Assembly (NCBI GenBank): GCA_964568925.1
Contig: CAZMSJ010000001.1
Location: 1 to 64,000, forward strand
DNA: 64,000 nucleotides
Origin: CAYQUL01 sp964568925
GTDB lineage: Bacteria; Patescibacteriota; Microgenomatia; UBA8517
Direction of reading: 5' to 3'
Shown here: positions 18,082 to 26,081 of the stretch, piece by piece
Layout of the letters: each line of letters begins with the position of its first letter
Position numbering within the stretch: the first letter of the stretch is position 1
Notes under the pieces: generated by a model
Database searches by the model: none
Told to the model about the DNA's origin: nothing
The model's input: the letters and a program-made list of their open reading frames with translations, nothing else
Position numbers and translations under genes: made by a program

Positions 18082-18361
18082 AGGAGAGACATGCATGAGC
18101 TTCTTCTAACAATTTTTTCAGTTCAGACGACAAATGTGGTTCGTATACCTCGCCAACATATACGTCTGCCATAGGCACCTGGTGTGGACTATATAAATCT
18201 ACCCACCAAACATCATCGATAAATACCTGAATCGTACAATTTTCTTGCCAGCACCTGAGAATTTTTCCAAGCTTTTGAATAGGAATTGGGTGTCCTTGTT
18301 TGTGAAACCAAAGGGAAACAACAACTATATAGGCAACAACCTCAATATCTGAAAGCCACAT
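18071..18361 (-). CDS. Unrecognised 96-aa protein with its own promoter and ribosome binding site
   Basis: A small protein rich in Val and aromatic residues, with DDVWWVDLYSP and VYVGEVYEPHLSSELKKLLEEA segments; the last looks like a C-terminal helix. No family recognised. The gene is well supported as a unit. On the minus strand there are TTGTGT (18417-18422), 17 bases, TATACT (18394-18399), an AAAGGAG ribosome binding site 9 bases before the ATG, and a terminator over the stop codon. It lies between uvrD and the divergent FemAB-like gene and belongs to the orphan set with Shine-Dalgarno starts. Confidence 0.75.
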   Translation of the reverse strand: MWLSDIEVVAYIVVVSLWFHKQGHPIPIQKLGKILRCWQENCTIQVFIDDVWWVDLYSPHQVPMADVYVGEVYEPHLSSELKKLLEEAHACLSSPG

Positions 18362-18393
18362 CGCATTAAGCTCCTTTCAGTGCAGTTTCAACA

Positions 18394-18422
18394 AGTATAG
18401 AGGCTGACATAGCCAAACACAA
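18394..18422 (-). promoter_or_regulatory. Promoter of the 96-aa orphan gene
   Basis: TTGTGT (18417-18422), 17-base spacer, TATACT (18394-18399) on the minus strand, with the ribosome binding site at 18371-18377. Confidence 0.75.
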
Positions 18423-18459
18423 GCTATAGGTGAAAACTGATCGTGTTAGAATAATTTCA

Positions 18460-19395
18460 ATGACTGTTACGAAAGAAGAACTAAACGCAGTAGCTACACA
18501 CCCATTGCAAACATGGGAATGGGGTGAGTTCCGAAAAAAGTGGGGCAACCAGGTTGTTCAATTCCCATTTGGCCAGTTGACCGTCCACAAACTTCCCATC
18601 CTTCCGTTCTCAGTTGCCATTTTTGAGCGTGGAACAAAACCGACAAGCGAAATACTTACAACATTAAAAGAGTATGCCAAAAAGCATCAAATTCTCTTTA
18701 TTAAGCTTGAACCAAACATAGAACAAGACAGCGAAACGGTGAAGCTACTTACCTCCTTTGGTGCAGTTGCCGGCAAGACACTGTTTACCCCAACTACTTT
18801 TCTTCTTGATATAACCAAGTCTGAAGAACAGCTACTTCAAAGTTTTCACCCGAAAACTCGATATAACATTCGATTAGCTTCCAAAAAAGGAGTAGTGGTC
18901 TCCGTTGATAACAGTGAAAAAGCATTTGAAACGTATTGGAAGTTAACTAAGGAGACGACAAAAAGACAAGGATTTTATGCACACACAAAGAGATACCACG
19001 AACTCATGTGGAATACATTGCACCCTGCTGGAATTGCACATTTGTTAACAGCTACCTATGAAGGCGAGACACTAGCCACATGGGTACTGTTTTTATGGAA
19101 AGATACCCTCTATTACCCATATGGGGCATCAACTGATACTCATAAAAATGTAATGGCCCCAAACCTCATGATGTGGGAAGCAATTCGATTTGGGAAAAAG
19201 CATCATGCAAAAACATTTGATCTGTGGGGACGAGAACCTGGGAAAGGATTTACAAAATTTAAAGAAGGATATAACCCAGAAATATTTACCTTTATTGGAA
19301 CGTGGGACCTTGTTTGTTCTCCATTGTATTGGCTCTACCGGGCTGCCGAATATCTTCGATGGAAACTTCTCAAATTAAAGGCAAAGGCACACTAA
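18460..19395 (+). CDS. FemAB/FmhB-like aminoacyltransferase (GNAT fold), first copy
   Basis: FemAB enzymes use aminoacyl-tRNA to add amino acids to the peptidoglycan stem peptide. The 311-residue protein has the family pattern: THPLQTWEWGEFRKKWG at the start, SFHPKTRYNIRLASKKGV in the middle (the family K-x-R-x-N-x-R region) and the C-terminal FDLWGREPGKGFTKFKEGYNPE. ATG at 18460 is chosen because an extended -10 (TG-T-TAGAAT, 18447-18452) ends 7 bases upstream. A second FemAB-like gene follows 21 bases later, so the pair may build a two-residue cross-bridge; that is inference. Confidence 0.88.
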   Translation: MTVTKEELNAVATHPLQTWEWGEFRKKWGNQVVQFPFGQLTVHKLPILPFSVAIFERGTKPTSEILTTLKEYAKKHQILFIKLEPNIEQDSETVKLLTSFGAVAGKTLFTPTTFLLDITKSEEQLLQSFHPKTRYNIRLASKKGVVVSVDNSEKAFETYWKLTKETTKRQGFYAHTKRYHELMWNTLHPAGIAHLLTATYEGETLATWVLFLWKDTLYYPYGASTDTHKNVMAPNLMMWEAIRFGKKHHAKTFDLWGREPGKGFTKFKEGYNPEIFTFIGTWDLVCSPLYWLYRAAEYLRWKLLKLKAKAH

Positions 19396-19416
19396 TACAC
19401 AATCTGACTTGAGAGT

Positions 19417-20223
19417 ATGGATATTAGACAAACGAAAACATATGGAGCCTTTTTAACCGGTATTGGGTGGAAGGTAAAAAGGGAAAAAGGTACACAGATC
19501 TTTTTTAAAAAAATCCCCATCATTGGCTCTGCAATGAAAATACAACGAACAGATGATTTTAATATTAAAGACGTACTTACCCTTGCCAAAGAGCATCATG
19601 TGTTTCAGATAATCATTGAACCAAAGAGTGACCTTCACACGAAAGAACTATCTGAACATGGATTTTCACTTTCAAAAAGCACATTCCTTCCGAGTAAAAC
19701 TGTTCAAATTAATTTAGACCAATCACTTCCTTCAATTTTGTCTCATATGAAGAAAGATGCCAGATACTCGATTAAGAAATCGAGCTCTTGTGTCATCAAA
19801 GAATGCACTGACACCCAAACCTTTCGAAATGCATGGAGACAAGCGGTTGCACACAGACGACATGTACTACCGATGCATGACCTTGACGCTCTGAGAAAGG
19901 CATTTGGAAGCGATCTGATCTATCTCTTAAATGAAGACCACACTTCAGGTGGAATGTTTTTAAAAGCAGACAAAACTGTCTATTACTGGGCTGGGTTTAC
20001 AACACAAGGAGCACGAAAGACACTTGTGCAGTATCAGGTAATCTGGAAGGCAATTAAGTGGGCTAAGGAGAAGAGGGCAACGACCTTTGATTTTGAAGGG
20101 ATATACGATGAGAGATTCCCCAAAAAAGATTGGCTTGGGTTTACCCATTTTAAAAAAAGTTTTGGAGGAGAAGAAGTTTCTTTTCCTGGGTGTTATACAA
20201 AATCAAGAATTCCCTTCTTTTAA
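19417..20223 (+). CDS. FemAB-like aminoacyltransferase, second copy
   Basis: A 268-residue protein with the same order of segments as its upstream neighbour: SILSHMKKDARYSIKKSSS corresponds to the K-x-R-x-x-I region, and ATTFDFEGIYDERFPKKDWLGF to the C-terminal GNAT motif. It is shorter at the N-terminus and more divergent, so specificity may differ. It starts 21 bases after the first copy and is probably co-transcribed. An 11-bp GC-rich hairpin follows the stop codon. Confidence 0.78.
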   Translation: MDIRQTKTYGAFLTGIGWKVKREKGTQIFFKKIPIIGSAMKIQRTDDFNIKDVLTLAKEHHVFQIIIEPKSDLHTKELSEHGFSLSKSTFLPSKTVQINLDQSLPSILSHMKKDARYSIKKSSSCVIKECTDTQTFRNAWRQAVAHRRHVLPMHDLDALRKAFGSDLIYLLNEDHTSGGMFLKADKTVYYWAGFTTQGARKTLVQYQVIWKAIKWAKEKRATTFDFEGIYDERFPKKDWLGFTHFKKSFGGEEVSFPGCYTKSRIPFF

Positions 20224-20229
20224 AGCACA

Positions 20230-20421
20230 AGAAAAGGGCCAGCTATGCTGGCCCTTTGGGCAAATGGTTTTTAAATAATAATGTTTTAGGCTGCTCAGGT
20301 CATAATGACCTCCTCTTTAATCGGTGTGAGCGGCTTAAGCCGTAGGCAAAAATTTACAAGTAGCCAAGGAAAACCCTAACAAAAAAATCCTTCCTTGCAC
20401 ACCTGTGCATTTCTTAACGGT
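20230..20421 (-). ncRNA. Candidate small transcript, about 190 nt, unknown class
   Basis: A strong minus-strand promoter is present: TTGACA (20451-20456), 17 bases, TATAGT (20428-20433). The 20235-20262 hairpin ends the unit. Inside are several pairing segments: a GGTGTG/CACACC pair, a palindromic CGGCTTAAGCCG, and AGGTCATTATGACCT, which would hide an AGGAGG sequence. The only frames are tiny (an 18-codon frame starting MHRCARKDFF, and ATG ACC TGA after the AGGAGG). It may be a non-coding RNA or a regulatory leader; no known RNA family fits. Confidence 0.5.
20235..20262 (-). terminator. GC-rich hairpin between femAB-like gene and minus-strand small RNA
   Basis: AAAGGGCCAGC (20233-20243) pairs with GCTGGCCCTTT (20247-20257). 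Read leftward it is followed by TTTTCTT, a terminator for a minus-strand transcript. Read rightward it is followed by GGGC, so it is a weak stop for the gene ending at 20223. Confidence 0.75.
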
Positions 20422-20427
20422 AGGAGT

Positions 20428-20456
20428 ACTATATCACCCATCTTATATTTTGTCAA
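20428..20456 (-). promoter_or_regulatory. Promoter of the candidate small transcript
   Basis: TTGACA (20451-20456), 17-base spacer, TATAGT (20428-20433) on the minus strand, in a region without protein genes. Confidence 0.75.
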
Positions 20457-20475
20457 ATAGGGATATTTTTTGAGG

Positions 20476-20507
20476 GTAAAAATAAGGGGAGAGGGGTTGC
20501 CTCTCCC
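20476..20507 (-). terminator. Terminator of the 28-aa gene
   Basis: GGGAGAGG (20487-20494) pairs with CCTCTCCC (20500-20507). Read leftward it is followed by the T-rich stretch complementary to 20478-20485. Confidence 0.8.
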
Positions 20508-20539
20508 AAATTTACTGGCTGGAAGCGCTAACACGAAGG

Positions 20540-20626
20540 TTAAAAAACAAGCTTCCTCGGCCACATACTGCGGCGAATGAGTCCTGTGCGCCTTAACCCT
20601 TTATGGTCAACAGACTTGGCGTACAT
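20540..20626 (-). CDS. Candidate small basic protein of 28 aa
   Basis: ATG at 20626 opens a 28-codon frame, MYAKSVDHKGLRRTGLIRRS and eight more residues, strongly basic. Support comes from its surroundings, not from the sequence. There is a promoter TTGACG-17-TATAAA at 20668-20696, a GGTGATC sequence complementary to the extended 16S rRNA tail 5 bases before the ATG (with AAAGGA further up), and a terminator 33 bases after the stop. It could instead be a small RNA with an accidental frame. No family recognised. Confidence 0.5.
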   Translation of the reverse strand: MYAKSVDHKGLRRTGLIRRSMWPRKLVF

Positions 20627-20667
20627 TTTGGGATCACCGTCCTTTCATTCACCGGATGATAGGTGTA

Positions 20668-20696
20668 TTTATACGGCCAAGACAGACACACGTCAA
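20668..20696 (-). promoter_or_regulatory. Promoter of the 28-aa gene
   Basis: TTGACG (20691-20696), 17-base spacer, TATAAA (20668-20673), minus strand. Start predicted near 20661. It lies just before the stop of the large helicase gene ending at 20712. Confidence 0.72.
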
Positions 20697-20711
20697 GAGT
20701 GGAAAACAGAT

Positions 20712-23591
20712 TTAATGATCTTTCTTGCTTGCAAAGGACTGCGCACAGTATGGAGCAAATTCACACTCATTACAGAAAAAGTTTCCAGAACAACTAAAAT
20801 CGCTTTCTTCAATTTGGCGACGCCACTCAAGTATTTCTTTTCGTGCTTCAGCCAGTTGTTGCATGGTTCTTTTGGTCTTAATTACTCGCAGTGGATCAAA
20901 ATAAATTAATGTTAAATCAACAGAGTCAGGGGACACACCAAATGGCTTTTCGTATATCTCGGTTGCAGCCAGGGCATATATTGAAAGCTGGAGACTCTGA
21001 TCTGCCTCTTTCTGAGTCATTGCATTAGCACCTGTTTTATAGTCAATAATTTCAATTCCGGTCGCTGTTTTTTGTATCCGGTCTATTACTCCGCCAACTT
21101 TTAAATCATCTATTTTAATTGCAAAAGGTGTTTCTACTCCTAAGGTTGTGGCCTCAGGTTCATAGAGCTCATCGACAAAGGTATCTATAAAGGTAGTAGC
21201 TCTCTGAAACATTTCTAACTCATGCTTTTTATTTAAATACCCTTCTCGTATCCAGTTTTTCTCTAAAATGTTTTTTCGTGCTTCAGCTACGGTAATTTGA
21301 GACTGATCTGTATAGAGATCTTTTAAGATTGCATGAAAGCTTGTACCAAAACTCTGCGCTGCTGTAGGCGCTGAAGGGAAGTTCATGATGTAGTGCAATT
21401 TATAGTGCAACGGACACATTTTAAATGTTTCAATTTGTGAGAATGATAGGTAGGAAATAGAAAGCTTTTTACTGGTAACCTGTTGTTTCTCTACAGAAAT
21501 TGAAGATTTATCAAGTGGTTTTCGTGAGGTTCTTGTGTGACTGTCTTCACTCCCCAGTGCTTCAGAAACAAAAATAGATACTTTCTTCTCTCGCTTTGCG
21601 TCTCCATAGAACTTGGCTGCAGTTAAGTATAAGTGGTCTTTGGCTCGAGTCATTCCGACATAAAACAATCGTCTTTCTTCTTGTAAATGAAAGTCACCTG
21701 AGGGGAGTGTCTCAGCAACTAGATCATCTGGAATTGGAATCTGCTCTTTGCGATCAGTACCTGGAAAACGAAGACTCACTAAATTAACAAGAAAGACTAC
21801 GGGGAACTCAAGTCCCTTAGACGAGTGCACCGTCATGATTTTAACGGAATCATCATCTGACCAATCAATTTCAGCTGCAGATGGTGACTCACCTAAATCC
21901 ATTTGTAGAACTATCCAATTTAAAACATCCGCAACAGTAGCCTTTGGCATGTTTGTTTCGTATGCACGAATTTTTGCAAAAAATTTAGCGATATTTGAGG
22001 CCCTAGCTTCCCCTTCTGGAGAGGCATCTTTAAGAAGATAACTAAGCACTCCGACACGCTTCATATATTCATATAAAATCTCACCAGCTTTTGCGCTCGA
22101 AGTTTTCGCAATATCAACGTATATTCCTGAAAGAAAATTGGCTATTTTTTCTCTCGAAGAAGGTGAGATTGACAACTCGTCACTATTTACAACAAGTGTT
22201 TCAAATAATGTGTCATTATTTTTTCTCGCAAATGATGCAACACGAGCGACATCAACTGGATCAATTTCCAGTTCTTTTGAAACAAGCAATTCATAAAGTG
22301 CTTGAGAATCATGAACGTTTACGAGTACTTTTAAGTAACTAATAAGCTGCGTTATTTCTGGCTGTTCAAAGAGCTTACCTGGCCCTAAAAATTGATATGG
22401 AATTCCTGCACCTTGAAGTGAATTAATAAAGGCAGCGGCGTGGCTATTTGCACGAACTAAAATTGCAAAATCTTTGTAAGAATATTCCGACAATAATTCA
22501 GATATCTTTTCGGTAACAAAATCAGCTTCCTCCTCAGCCGTTTGTAGCAATGAAAATTGAACAATGCCAGTCCCTTCTCGACTTGCGACAAGTCGCTTAT
22601 CAATGTGCTCAAGGGCTTCGAGTCGATCAGGGTTATTGTGTTCAATAGCGTCATGTGCCCGATCTAGGATAAGCTGCAAACTTCTGTAGTTTTGTGTCAG
22701 GGTAACAAGCTTGACGTTTTCAAAGTTTTTTCTGAAAGACAAAACGTTAGATACTGCAGCTCCACGGAAGCGATAGATTGATTGGTCATCGTCAGCCACA
22801 ACAGTAATGTTTCCTGCAGTTCCTGATATCTGTTTAACTAATTCATTCTGTGCAAAGTTTGTGTCTTGAAACTCATCAACAAGAATATATTTAAACTTCT
22901 TTTTGTATTCTTTTAGTACATTGGGACGTGAACTAAAGAGTTCAATTGTTTTTACAATTACGTCACCGAAATCCATTAAAGAATTCCTAATTTTTAATTG
23001 GTCATAGGCAACATATGCGTTTGCAAGTTCGAGGTATTTTTCTACTTCTAAACGATCTTCATCTGCTTCATATGTTTCCTGCACTTTTGACTGTGCCCAG
23101 GATAGATACGTTTTAGGAAGAATATTCTCATCCTGAAGACGAGAGAAGTGAGTAAGGAGGCCAAAGAGAAACTTTGTAGGGTTTCCAAGTGGTCGAAAAT
23201 AATTTAGTCCAAGATCAAATATGTGAGTTGTAAGAAGATCAATTGACTCAGCGGTTGTCATTAATCGATAGGAAGGGTCAAGACCAATATGAATAGCACT
23301 CTCGCGAAGAATACGATCACAGAAGCCATGGAAGGTCATTACCCACATAGTGGAGTACCCCAAGGGGAGTGCTTCATCTATTCTCATCTCCATCTCCTGA
23401 GCTGCCTTTTCAGTGAAGGTTAATGCAAGTATTTCACTCGGAGATGCAAGTTTTTGGGTGACTAAGTACTTAACACGTTCAGTGATAACGGTAGTTTTTC
23501 CTGTTCCTGCACCAGCAATGATTAATAGTGGACCATCTTTGTGGGTAATGGCTTCTGTTTGAGCTTGATTCAGTTTCTTCTCTTCTGACAT
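20712..23591 (-). CDS. AddA/UvrD-like helicase fused to a PD-(D/E)xK nuclease with Fe-S cysteines
   Basis: A 959-residue helicase-nuclease for double-strand break or replication-fork repair. Helicase part: GAGTGKTT (Walker A), ILVDEFQDT, VADDDQSIYRFRGA, TQNYRS, IMTVHSSKGLEFPVVF and EERRLFYVGMTRAKD. Nuclease part: VGGVIDRI followed by EIIDYKTG, the D...DxK active site. Fe-S ligands appear to be Cys in FKMCPLHYK and the three in CNEC and APYC at the C-terminus. ATG at 23591 is chosen because an extended -10 (TG-G-TATACT, 23600-23605) ends 8 bases before it. The single-chain layout differs from the two-subunit AddAB. Confidence 0.9.
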   Translation of the reverse strand: MSEEKKLNQAQTEAITHKDGPLLIIAGAGTGKTTVITERVKYLVTQKLASPSEILALTFTEKAAQEMEMRIDEALPLGYSTMWVMTFHGFCDRILRESAIHIGLDPSYRLMTTAESIDLLTTHIFDLGLNYFRPLGNPTKFLFGLLTHFSRLQDENILPKTYLSWAQSKVQETYEADEDRLEVEKYLELANAYVAYDQLKIRNSLMDFGDVIVKTIELFSSRPNVLKEYKKKFKYILVDEFQDTNFAQNELVKQISGTAGNITVVADDDQSIYRFRGAAVSNVLSFRKNFENVKLVTLTQNYRSLQLILDRAHDAIEHNNPDRLEALEHIDKRLVASREGTGIVQFSLLQTAEEEADFVTEKISELLSEYSYKDFAILVRANSHAAAFINSLQGAGIPYQFLGPGKLFEQPEITQLISYLKVLVNVHDSQALYELLVSKELEIDPVDVARVASFARKNNDTLFETLVVNSDELSISPSSREKIANFLSGIYVDIAKTSSAKAGEILYEYMKRVGVLSYLLKDASPEGEARASNIAKFFAKIRAYETNMPKATVADVLNWIVLQMDLGESPSAAEIDWSDDDSVKIMTVHSSKGLEFPVVFLVNLVSLRFPGTDRKEQIPIPDDLVAETLPSGDFHLQEERRLFYVGMTRAKDHLYLTAAKFYGDAKREKKVSIFVSEALGSEDSHTRTSRKPLDKSSISVEKQQVTSKKLSISYLSFSQIETFKMCPLHYKLHYIMNFPSAPTAAQSFGTSFHAILKDLYTDQSQITVAEARKNILEKNWIREGYLNKKHELEMFQRATTFIDTFVDELYEPEATTLGVETPFAIKIDDLKVGGVIDRIQKTATGIEIIDYKTGANAMTQKEADQSLQLSIYALAATEIYEKPFGVSPDSVDLTLIYFDPLRVIKTKRTMQQLAEARKEILEWRRQIEESDFSCSGNFFCNECEFAPYCAQSFASKKDH

Positions 23592-23608
23592 GACACAGTA
23601 GTATACCA

Positions 23609-23637
23609 TTGACTTTTACCTTGCTATGGGTTATAAT
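23609..23637 (+). promoter_or_regulatory. Promoter of the SPFH gene
   Basis: TTGACT (23609-23614), 17-base spacer, TATAAT (23632-23637). Transcription should start near 23644, giving a leader of about 112 bases. Confidence 0.85.
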
Positions 23638-23665
23638 AATGCCCGCACATTTAAATCTTTCGTCC

Positions 23666-23727
23666 CCAAAAGGGAGATGAGAAAAGAATTATTTAATTCT
23701 TCTTTTTTCTCCCCTTTAAAAAGGGGG
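23666..23727 (+). promoter_or_regulatory. Leader with two competing hairpins before the SPFH gene
   Basis: A long imperfect stem can form between 23668-23690 (AAAGGGAGA..., ending AAAAGAATT) and 23695-23717 (AATTCTTCT..., ending CCCCTTT). The CCCCTT at 23711-23716 can pair instead with AAGGGG at 23721-23726. The two structures exclude each other, as in attenuators. The ribosome binding site AAGGAG at 23745-23750 lies just downstream. No known riboswitch class is recognised. Confidence 0.5.
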
Positions 23728-23756
23728 CGTTTATATAGGTCAATAAGGAGAATGCG

Positions 23757-24875
23757 ATGAGTAACTATCAAGGTGGTTCGGGTGTTTCAGCCTCGACTAA
23801 GGTCGGTGGAGTAATCGCAGGCATCGTCGTAATTGTTGGTATTTTATGTATTGTGGTGTTCCCAAGTATCTTTGGGTACATTTTTCACAGCGTCGATGCA
23901 ACTGAAATCGGAATAAAAATCCACAATGGACAGGTCGACGAAATTCTCGGCCCCGGCATCTACACTGAACCCTTTGCCTTTTTCACGGACATTGTTAACG
24001 TGAAGGTGAATGGTATCAATTTCCTGGCGGAAGATCCCGAAGTATTAACGAAGGATTTTCAGCGAATTGGAGTCCAGGTATCTGGACAGGTTTTTCGACC
24101 AACAATCGGAAGTATGGATGTTAAGAAATGGTCACAATATCGAAGCATCTATTTGAACGATACAGATCTTGATGCAGTCATCCAATCACAATCTAAGCAG
24201 GCGATGAAAGTCTGTGTTGGAGGCAAAACATTTCAAGATGCAGCAGTTGGTGCAAGTCGCAACGACTTGCGCGAATGCATTGATAACGAACTGACAAAGC
24301 TAACCGCAGATATTGGACTTGTTATACAAAATCTGGTTGTGCCAGATATTATTCTGAGCGAACAATCGAAACAAAATCTTGATGCCCTTACAAATTCACG
24401 CCAACAAACAGCACTTGCTCAGCAAGATGCCGAAAAGGCTGTTGCTGATGCTGCTCGTGATCTGGCTGTAAGTCAGGGACAGATTCAAGTAGAGCAAGGC
24501 AAAATCCAAGAGACGCTGCGTCAAGAAACGATCTCAGCAGATCTTGAGAAACAAAAGACCGAAGCTCAACTTGCAGTCATTACTGCGGCAAAAGAGAATG
24601 AGCTTTTCATTGCGCAGAAAAATCTTGAAATTGCAGAGGCTAACTTACAAGTAGCTGAAGTAGATGCGCGATCCAAGGTTGCAGCCGAGGTAGCACGAGC
24701 AAAGATTATTGAAACTAATCCTGCTTATGGTATTTACTTGCAGGCTGTTGCATACGCAGAAGCGTTGAAAGATGCGACACTGACTATGATTCCAAGTGGA
24801 TCAAATCCGTTTTTCATGTTCGGGAATGGTCAAACACCATCCGTTTCAATACCAACAGATTCCGGTTCTAAATAA
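23757..24875 (+). CDS. SPFH/band 7 (prohibitin-like) membrane protein
   Basis: SPFH proteins form ring-like scaffolds on the membrane; their clients vary. The 372-residue protein has a membrane helix at about 17-43, then the SPFH domain (GIKIHNGQVDEILGPGIYTEPF to about residue 230). A long Ala/Gln/Glu-rich coiled coil follows (about 215-320), and a short tail. The ATG is fixed by AAGGAG 6 bases upstream. A 59-aa membrane protein gene follows, then a terminator, so the two form an operon. Promoter, long structured leader, ribosome binding site and terminator contrast with neighbouring core genes. Confidence 0.88.
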   Translation: MSNYQGGSGVSASTKVGGVIAGIVVIVGILCIVVFPSIFGYIFHSVDATEIGIKIHNGQVDEILGPGIYTEPFAFFTDIVNVKVNGINFLAEDPEVLTKDFQRIGVQVSGQVFRPTIGSMDVKKWSQYRSIYLNDTDLDAVIQSQSKQAMKVCVGGKTFQDAAVGASRNDLRECIDNELTKLTADIGLVIQNLVVPDIILSEQSKQNLDALTNSRQQTALAQQDAEKAVADAARDLAVSQGQIQVEQGKIQETLRQETISADLEKQKTEAQLAVITAAKENELFIAQKNLEIAEANLQVAEVDARSKVAAEVARAKIIETNPAYGIYLQAVAYAEALKDATLTMIPSGSNPFFMFGNGQTPSVSIPTDSGSK

Positions 24876-24893
24876 CTGGAAATTGGAGTTTAA

Positions 24894-25073
24894 ATGGCTG
24901 CTCGATTGTTGCCACTTATCTTACTCGTTTTATCGATATTTCTAATTGGGAAGTATGGATACGAGCTGGTAAATCATGTTAATAAACACCGAACTCGAGG
25001 GGACTGGGTAATTGTGGTTTTTATCAGTATTGTAGTACTGATCGCAATTATGTCCCGCATCAATCAGACCTAA
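24894..25073 (+). CDS. 59-aa two-helix membrane protein, partner of the SPFH gene
   Basis: The frame starts MAARLLPLIL and codes for two hydrophobic helices (about 5-18 and 38-53) joined by a polar loop with HVNKHRTRGDW. It begins 18 bases after the SPFH stop, has a GGAG sequence 8-10 bases upstream, and ends 8 bases before a strong terminator, so it is translated from the same message. It may be an accessory subunit of the SPFH assembly, by position only. Family not recognised. Confidence 0.68.
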   Translation: MAARLLPLILLVLSIFLIGKYGYELVNHVNKHRTRGDWVIVVFISIVVLIAIMSRINQT

Positions 25074-25081
25074 ACGCAGAG

Positions 25082-25111
25082 CCCTTCACACACAGTGTGG
25101 AGGGTTTTTTT
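25082..25111 (+). terminator. Terminator of the SPFH operon
   Basis: CCCTTCACAC (25082-25091) pairs with GTGTGGAGGG (25095-25104) with one G-T pair, followed by seven T. Confidence 0.93.
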
Positions 25112-25118
25112 ATTGTAG

Positions 25119-26081
25119 TTATTCAATTAGTGGTGTTTCTTTCTTCTCTAAATTCTTCGTTTGTGTAATCTTTTGCCCTAGAGAAGTAAACCCGGTTAAC
25201 ACCGTTGTCATCATATTATTTGCATTCACCATATGCTTCTGAAGTGTCCCCAAGTTCTCTTCAACTTTTCCATAGTCTTTCTGTATTGCACGCAGAGACG
25301 CGAGTATTTCTTTTGCTTGTGCTTCCACCTTTTGCCCTTCAAAACTCATCAAAATCGCTTTTAGGTATGCATAGAAGGTTGTTGGGGAAACAGGAAGAAC
25401 CCGCTTTTCTCCTGCATAATCAAAAAGAGTAGCACTGTTAACAACTTCATAATAGACTGCCTCACTTGGTACATACATTAATGCATAATCAATCGTACCT
25501 TCGTCAGTTAAAATGTACTTTCTTGAGATTGCATCAATATGCAATTTAATATCTCGTTCAAATTGTTTTCGAAGCCCTGCTTGTTCTTCATCAGTTTGGG
25601 CAGCCATCATCTTTTGAAAGTTTTCCATTGGAAACTTTGAATCAATAGGAATAAAGCCGCCACTGGTTTTAACCAATGCATCTACTTTTTCACCAGAACG
25701 GAAAGCATATTGCAAGAAGTATGAATCCTTTGGGAGGGATTGAGACAGAAGCTCTTTTAATATGTGTTCACCTAAGTTACCTCGAAGCTTTGGGCTTCGA
25801 AGAAACGACTGCAGGTCTTTCATTGACCGTCCAATCTCACTCATCTCACCAACGTTTCTTGAAACATCTGACAAAAGTCGTGCTGTCTGATCTAGTCGTG
25901 AATTAAGTGACTCACTATTTCGAGATAAATTTTCAAGTAACATCCTGCGATCTGAACCGGAGGACTCTTGCAACATTCTCATGATTTCAATCATTTCAGG
26001 TGAAGAGGTATTCTTTCGATTTACTAAATATGCAATGACAGAGAAGCCAACAATAAGTATGATGAGGAAAAGAATTTCCAT
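25119..26081 (-). CDS. rmuC: RmuC-family protein
   Basis: RmuC is a nuclease-fold protein that limits rearrangements at inverted repeats. The 320-residue protein has an N-terminal membrane helix (about 2-18), a coiled-coil region (about 30-95) and the RmuC domain with LRSPKLRGNLGEHILKELL, KVDALVKTSGGFIPIDSKFPMENF and DYALMYVPSEAVYYEV. ATG at 26081 (MEILFL) is chosen because a perfect TATAAT (26089-26094) ends 7 bases before it; a longer frame has no such support. It shares a head-to-head start region with the following plus-strand membrane protein. Confidence 0.92.
   Translation of the reverse strand: MEILFLIILIVGFSVIAYLVNRKNTSSPEMIEIMRMLQESSGSDRRMLLENLSRNSESLNSRLDQTARLLSDVSRNVGEMSEIGRSMKDLQSFLRSPKLRGNLGEHILKELLSQSLPKDSYFLQYAFRSGEKVDALVKTSGGFIPIDSKFPMENFQKMMAAQTDEEQAGLRKQFERDIKLHIDAISRKYILTDEGTIDYALMYVPSEAVYYEVVNSATLFDYAGEKRVLPVSPTTFYAYLKAILMSFEGQKVEAQAKEILASLRAIQKDYGKVEENLGTLQKHMVNANNMMTTVLTGFTSLGQKITQTKNLEKKETPLIE

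Larger units (their letters stand above)
20224..20711. other. 488-bp stretch without a sizeable gene
   Basis: This stretch holds two minus-strand transcription units, each with promoter and terminator: a candidate RNA (about 20421 to 20230) and a candidate 28-aa gene (20626 to 20540). No tRNA, repeat array or insertion sequence is seen in it. Confidence 0.7.
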
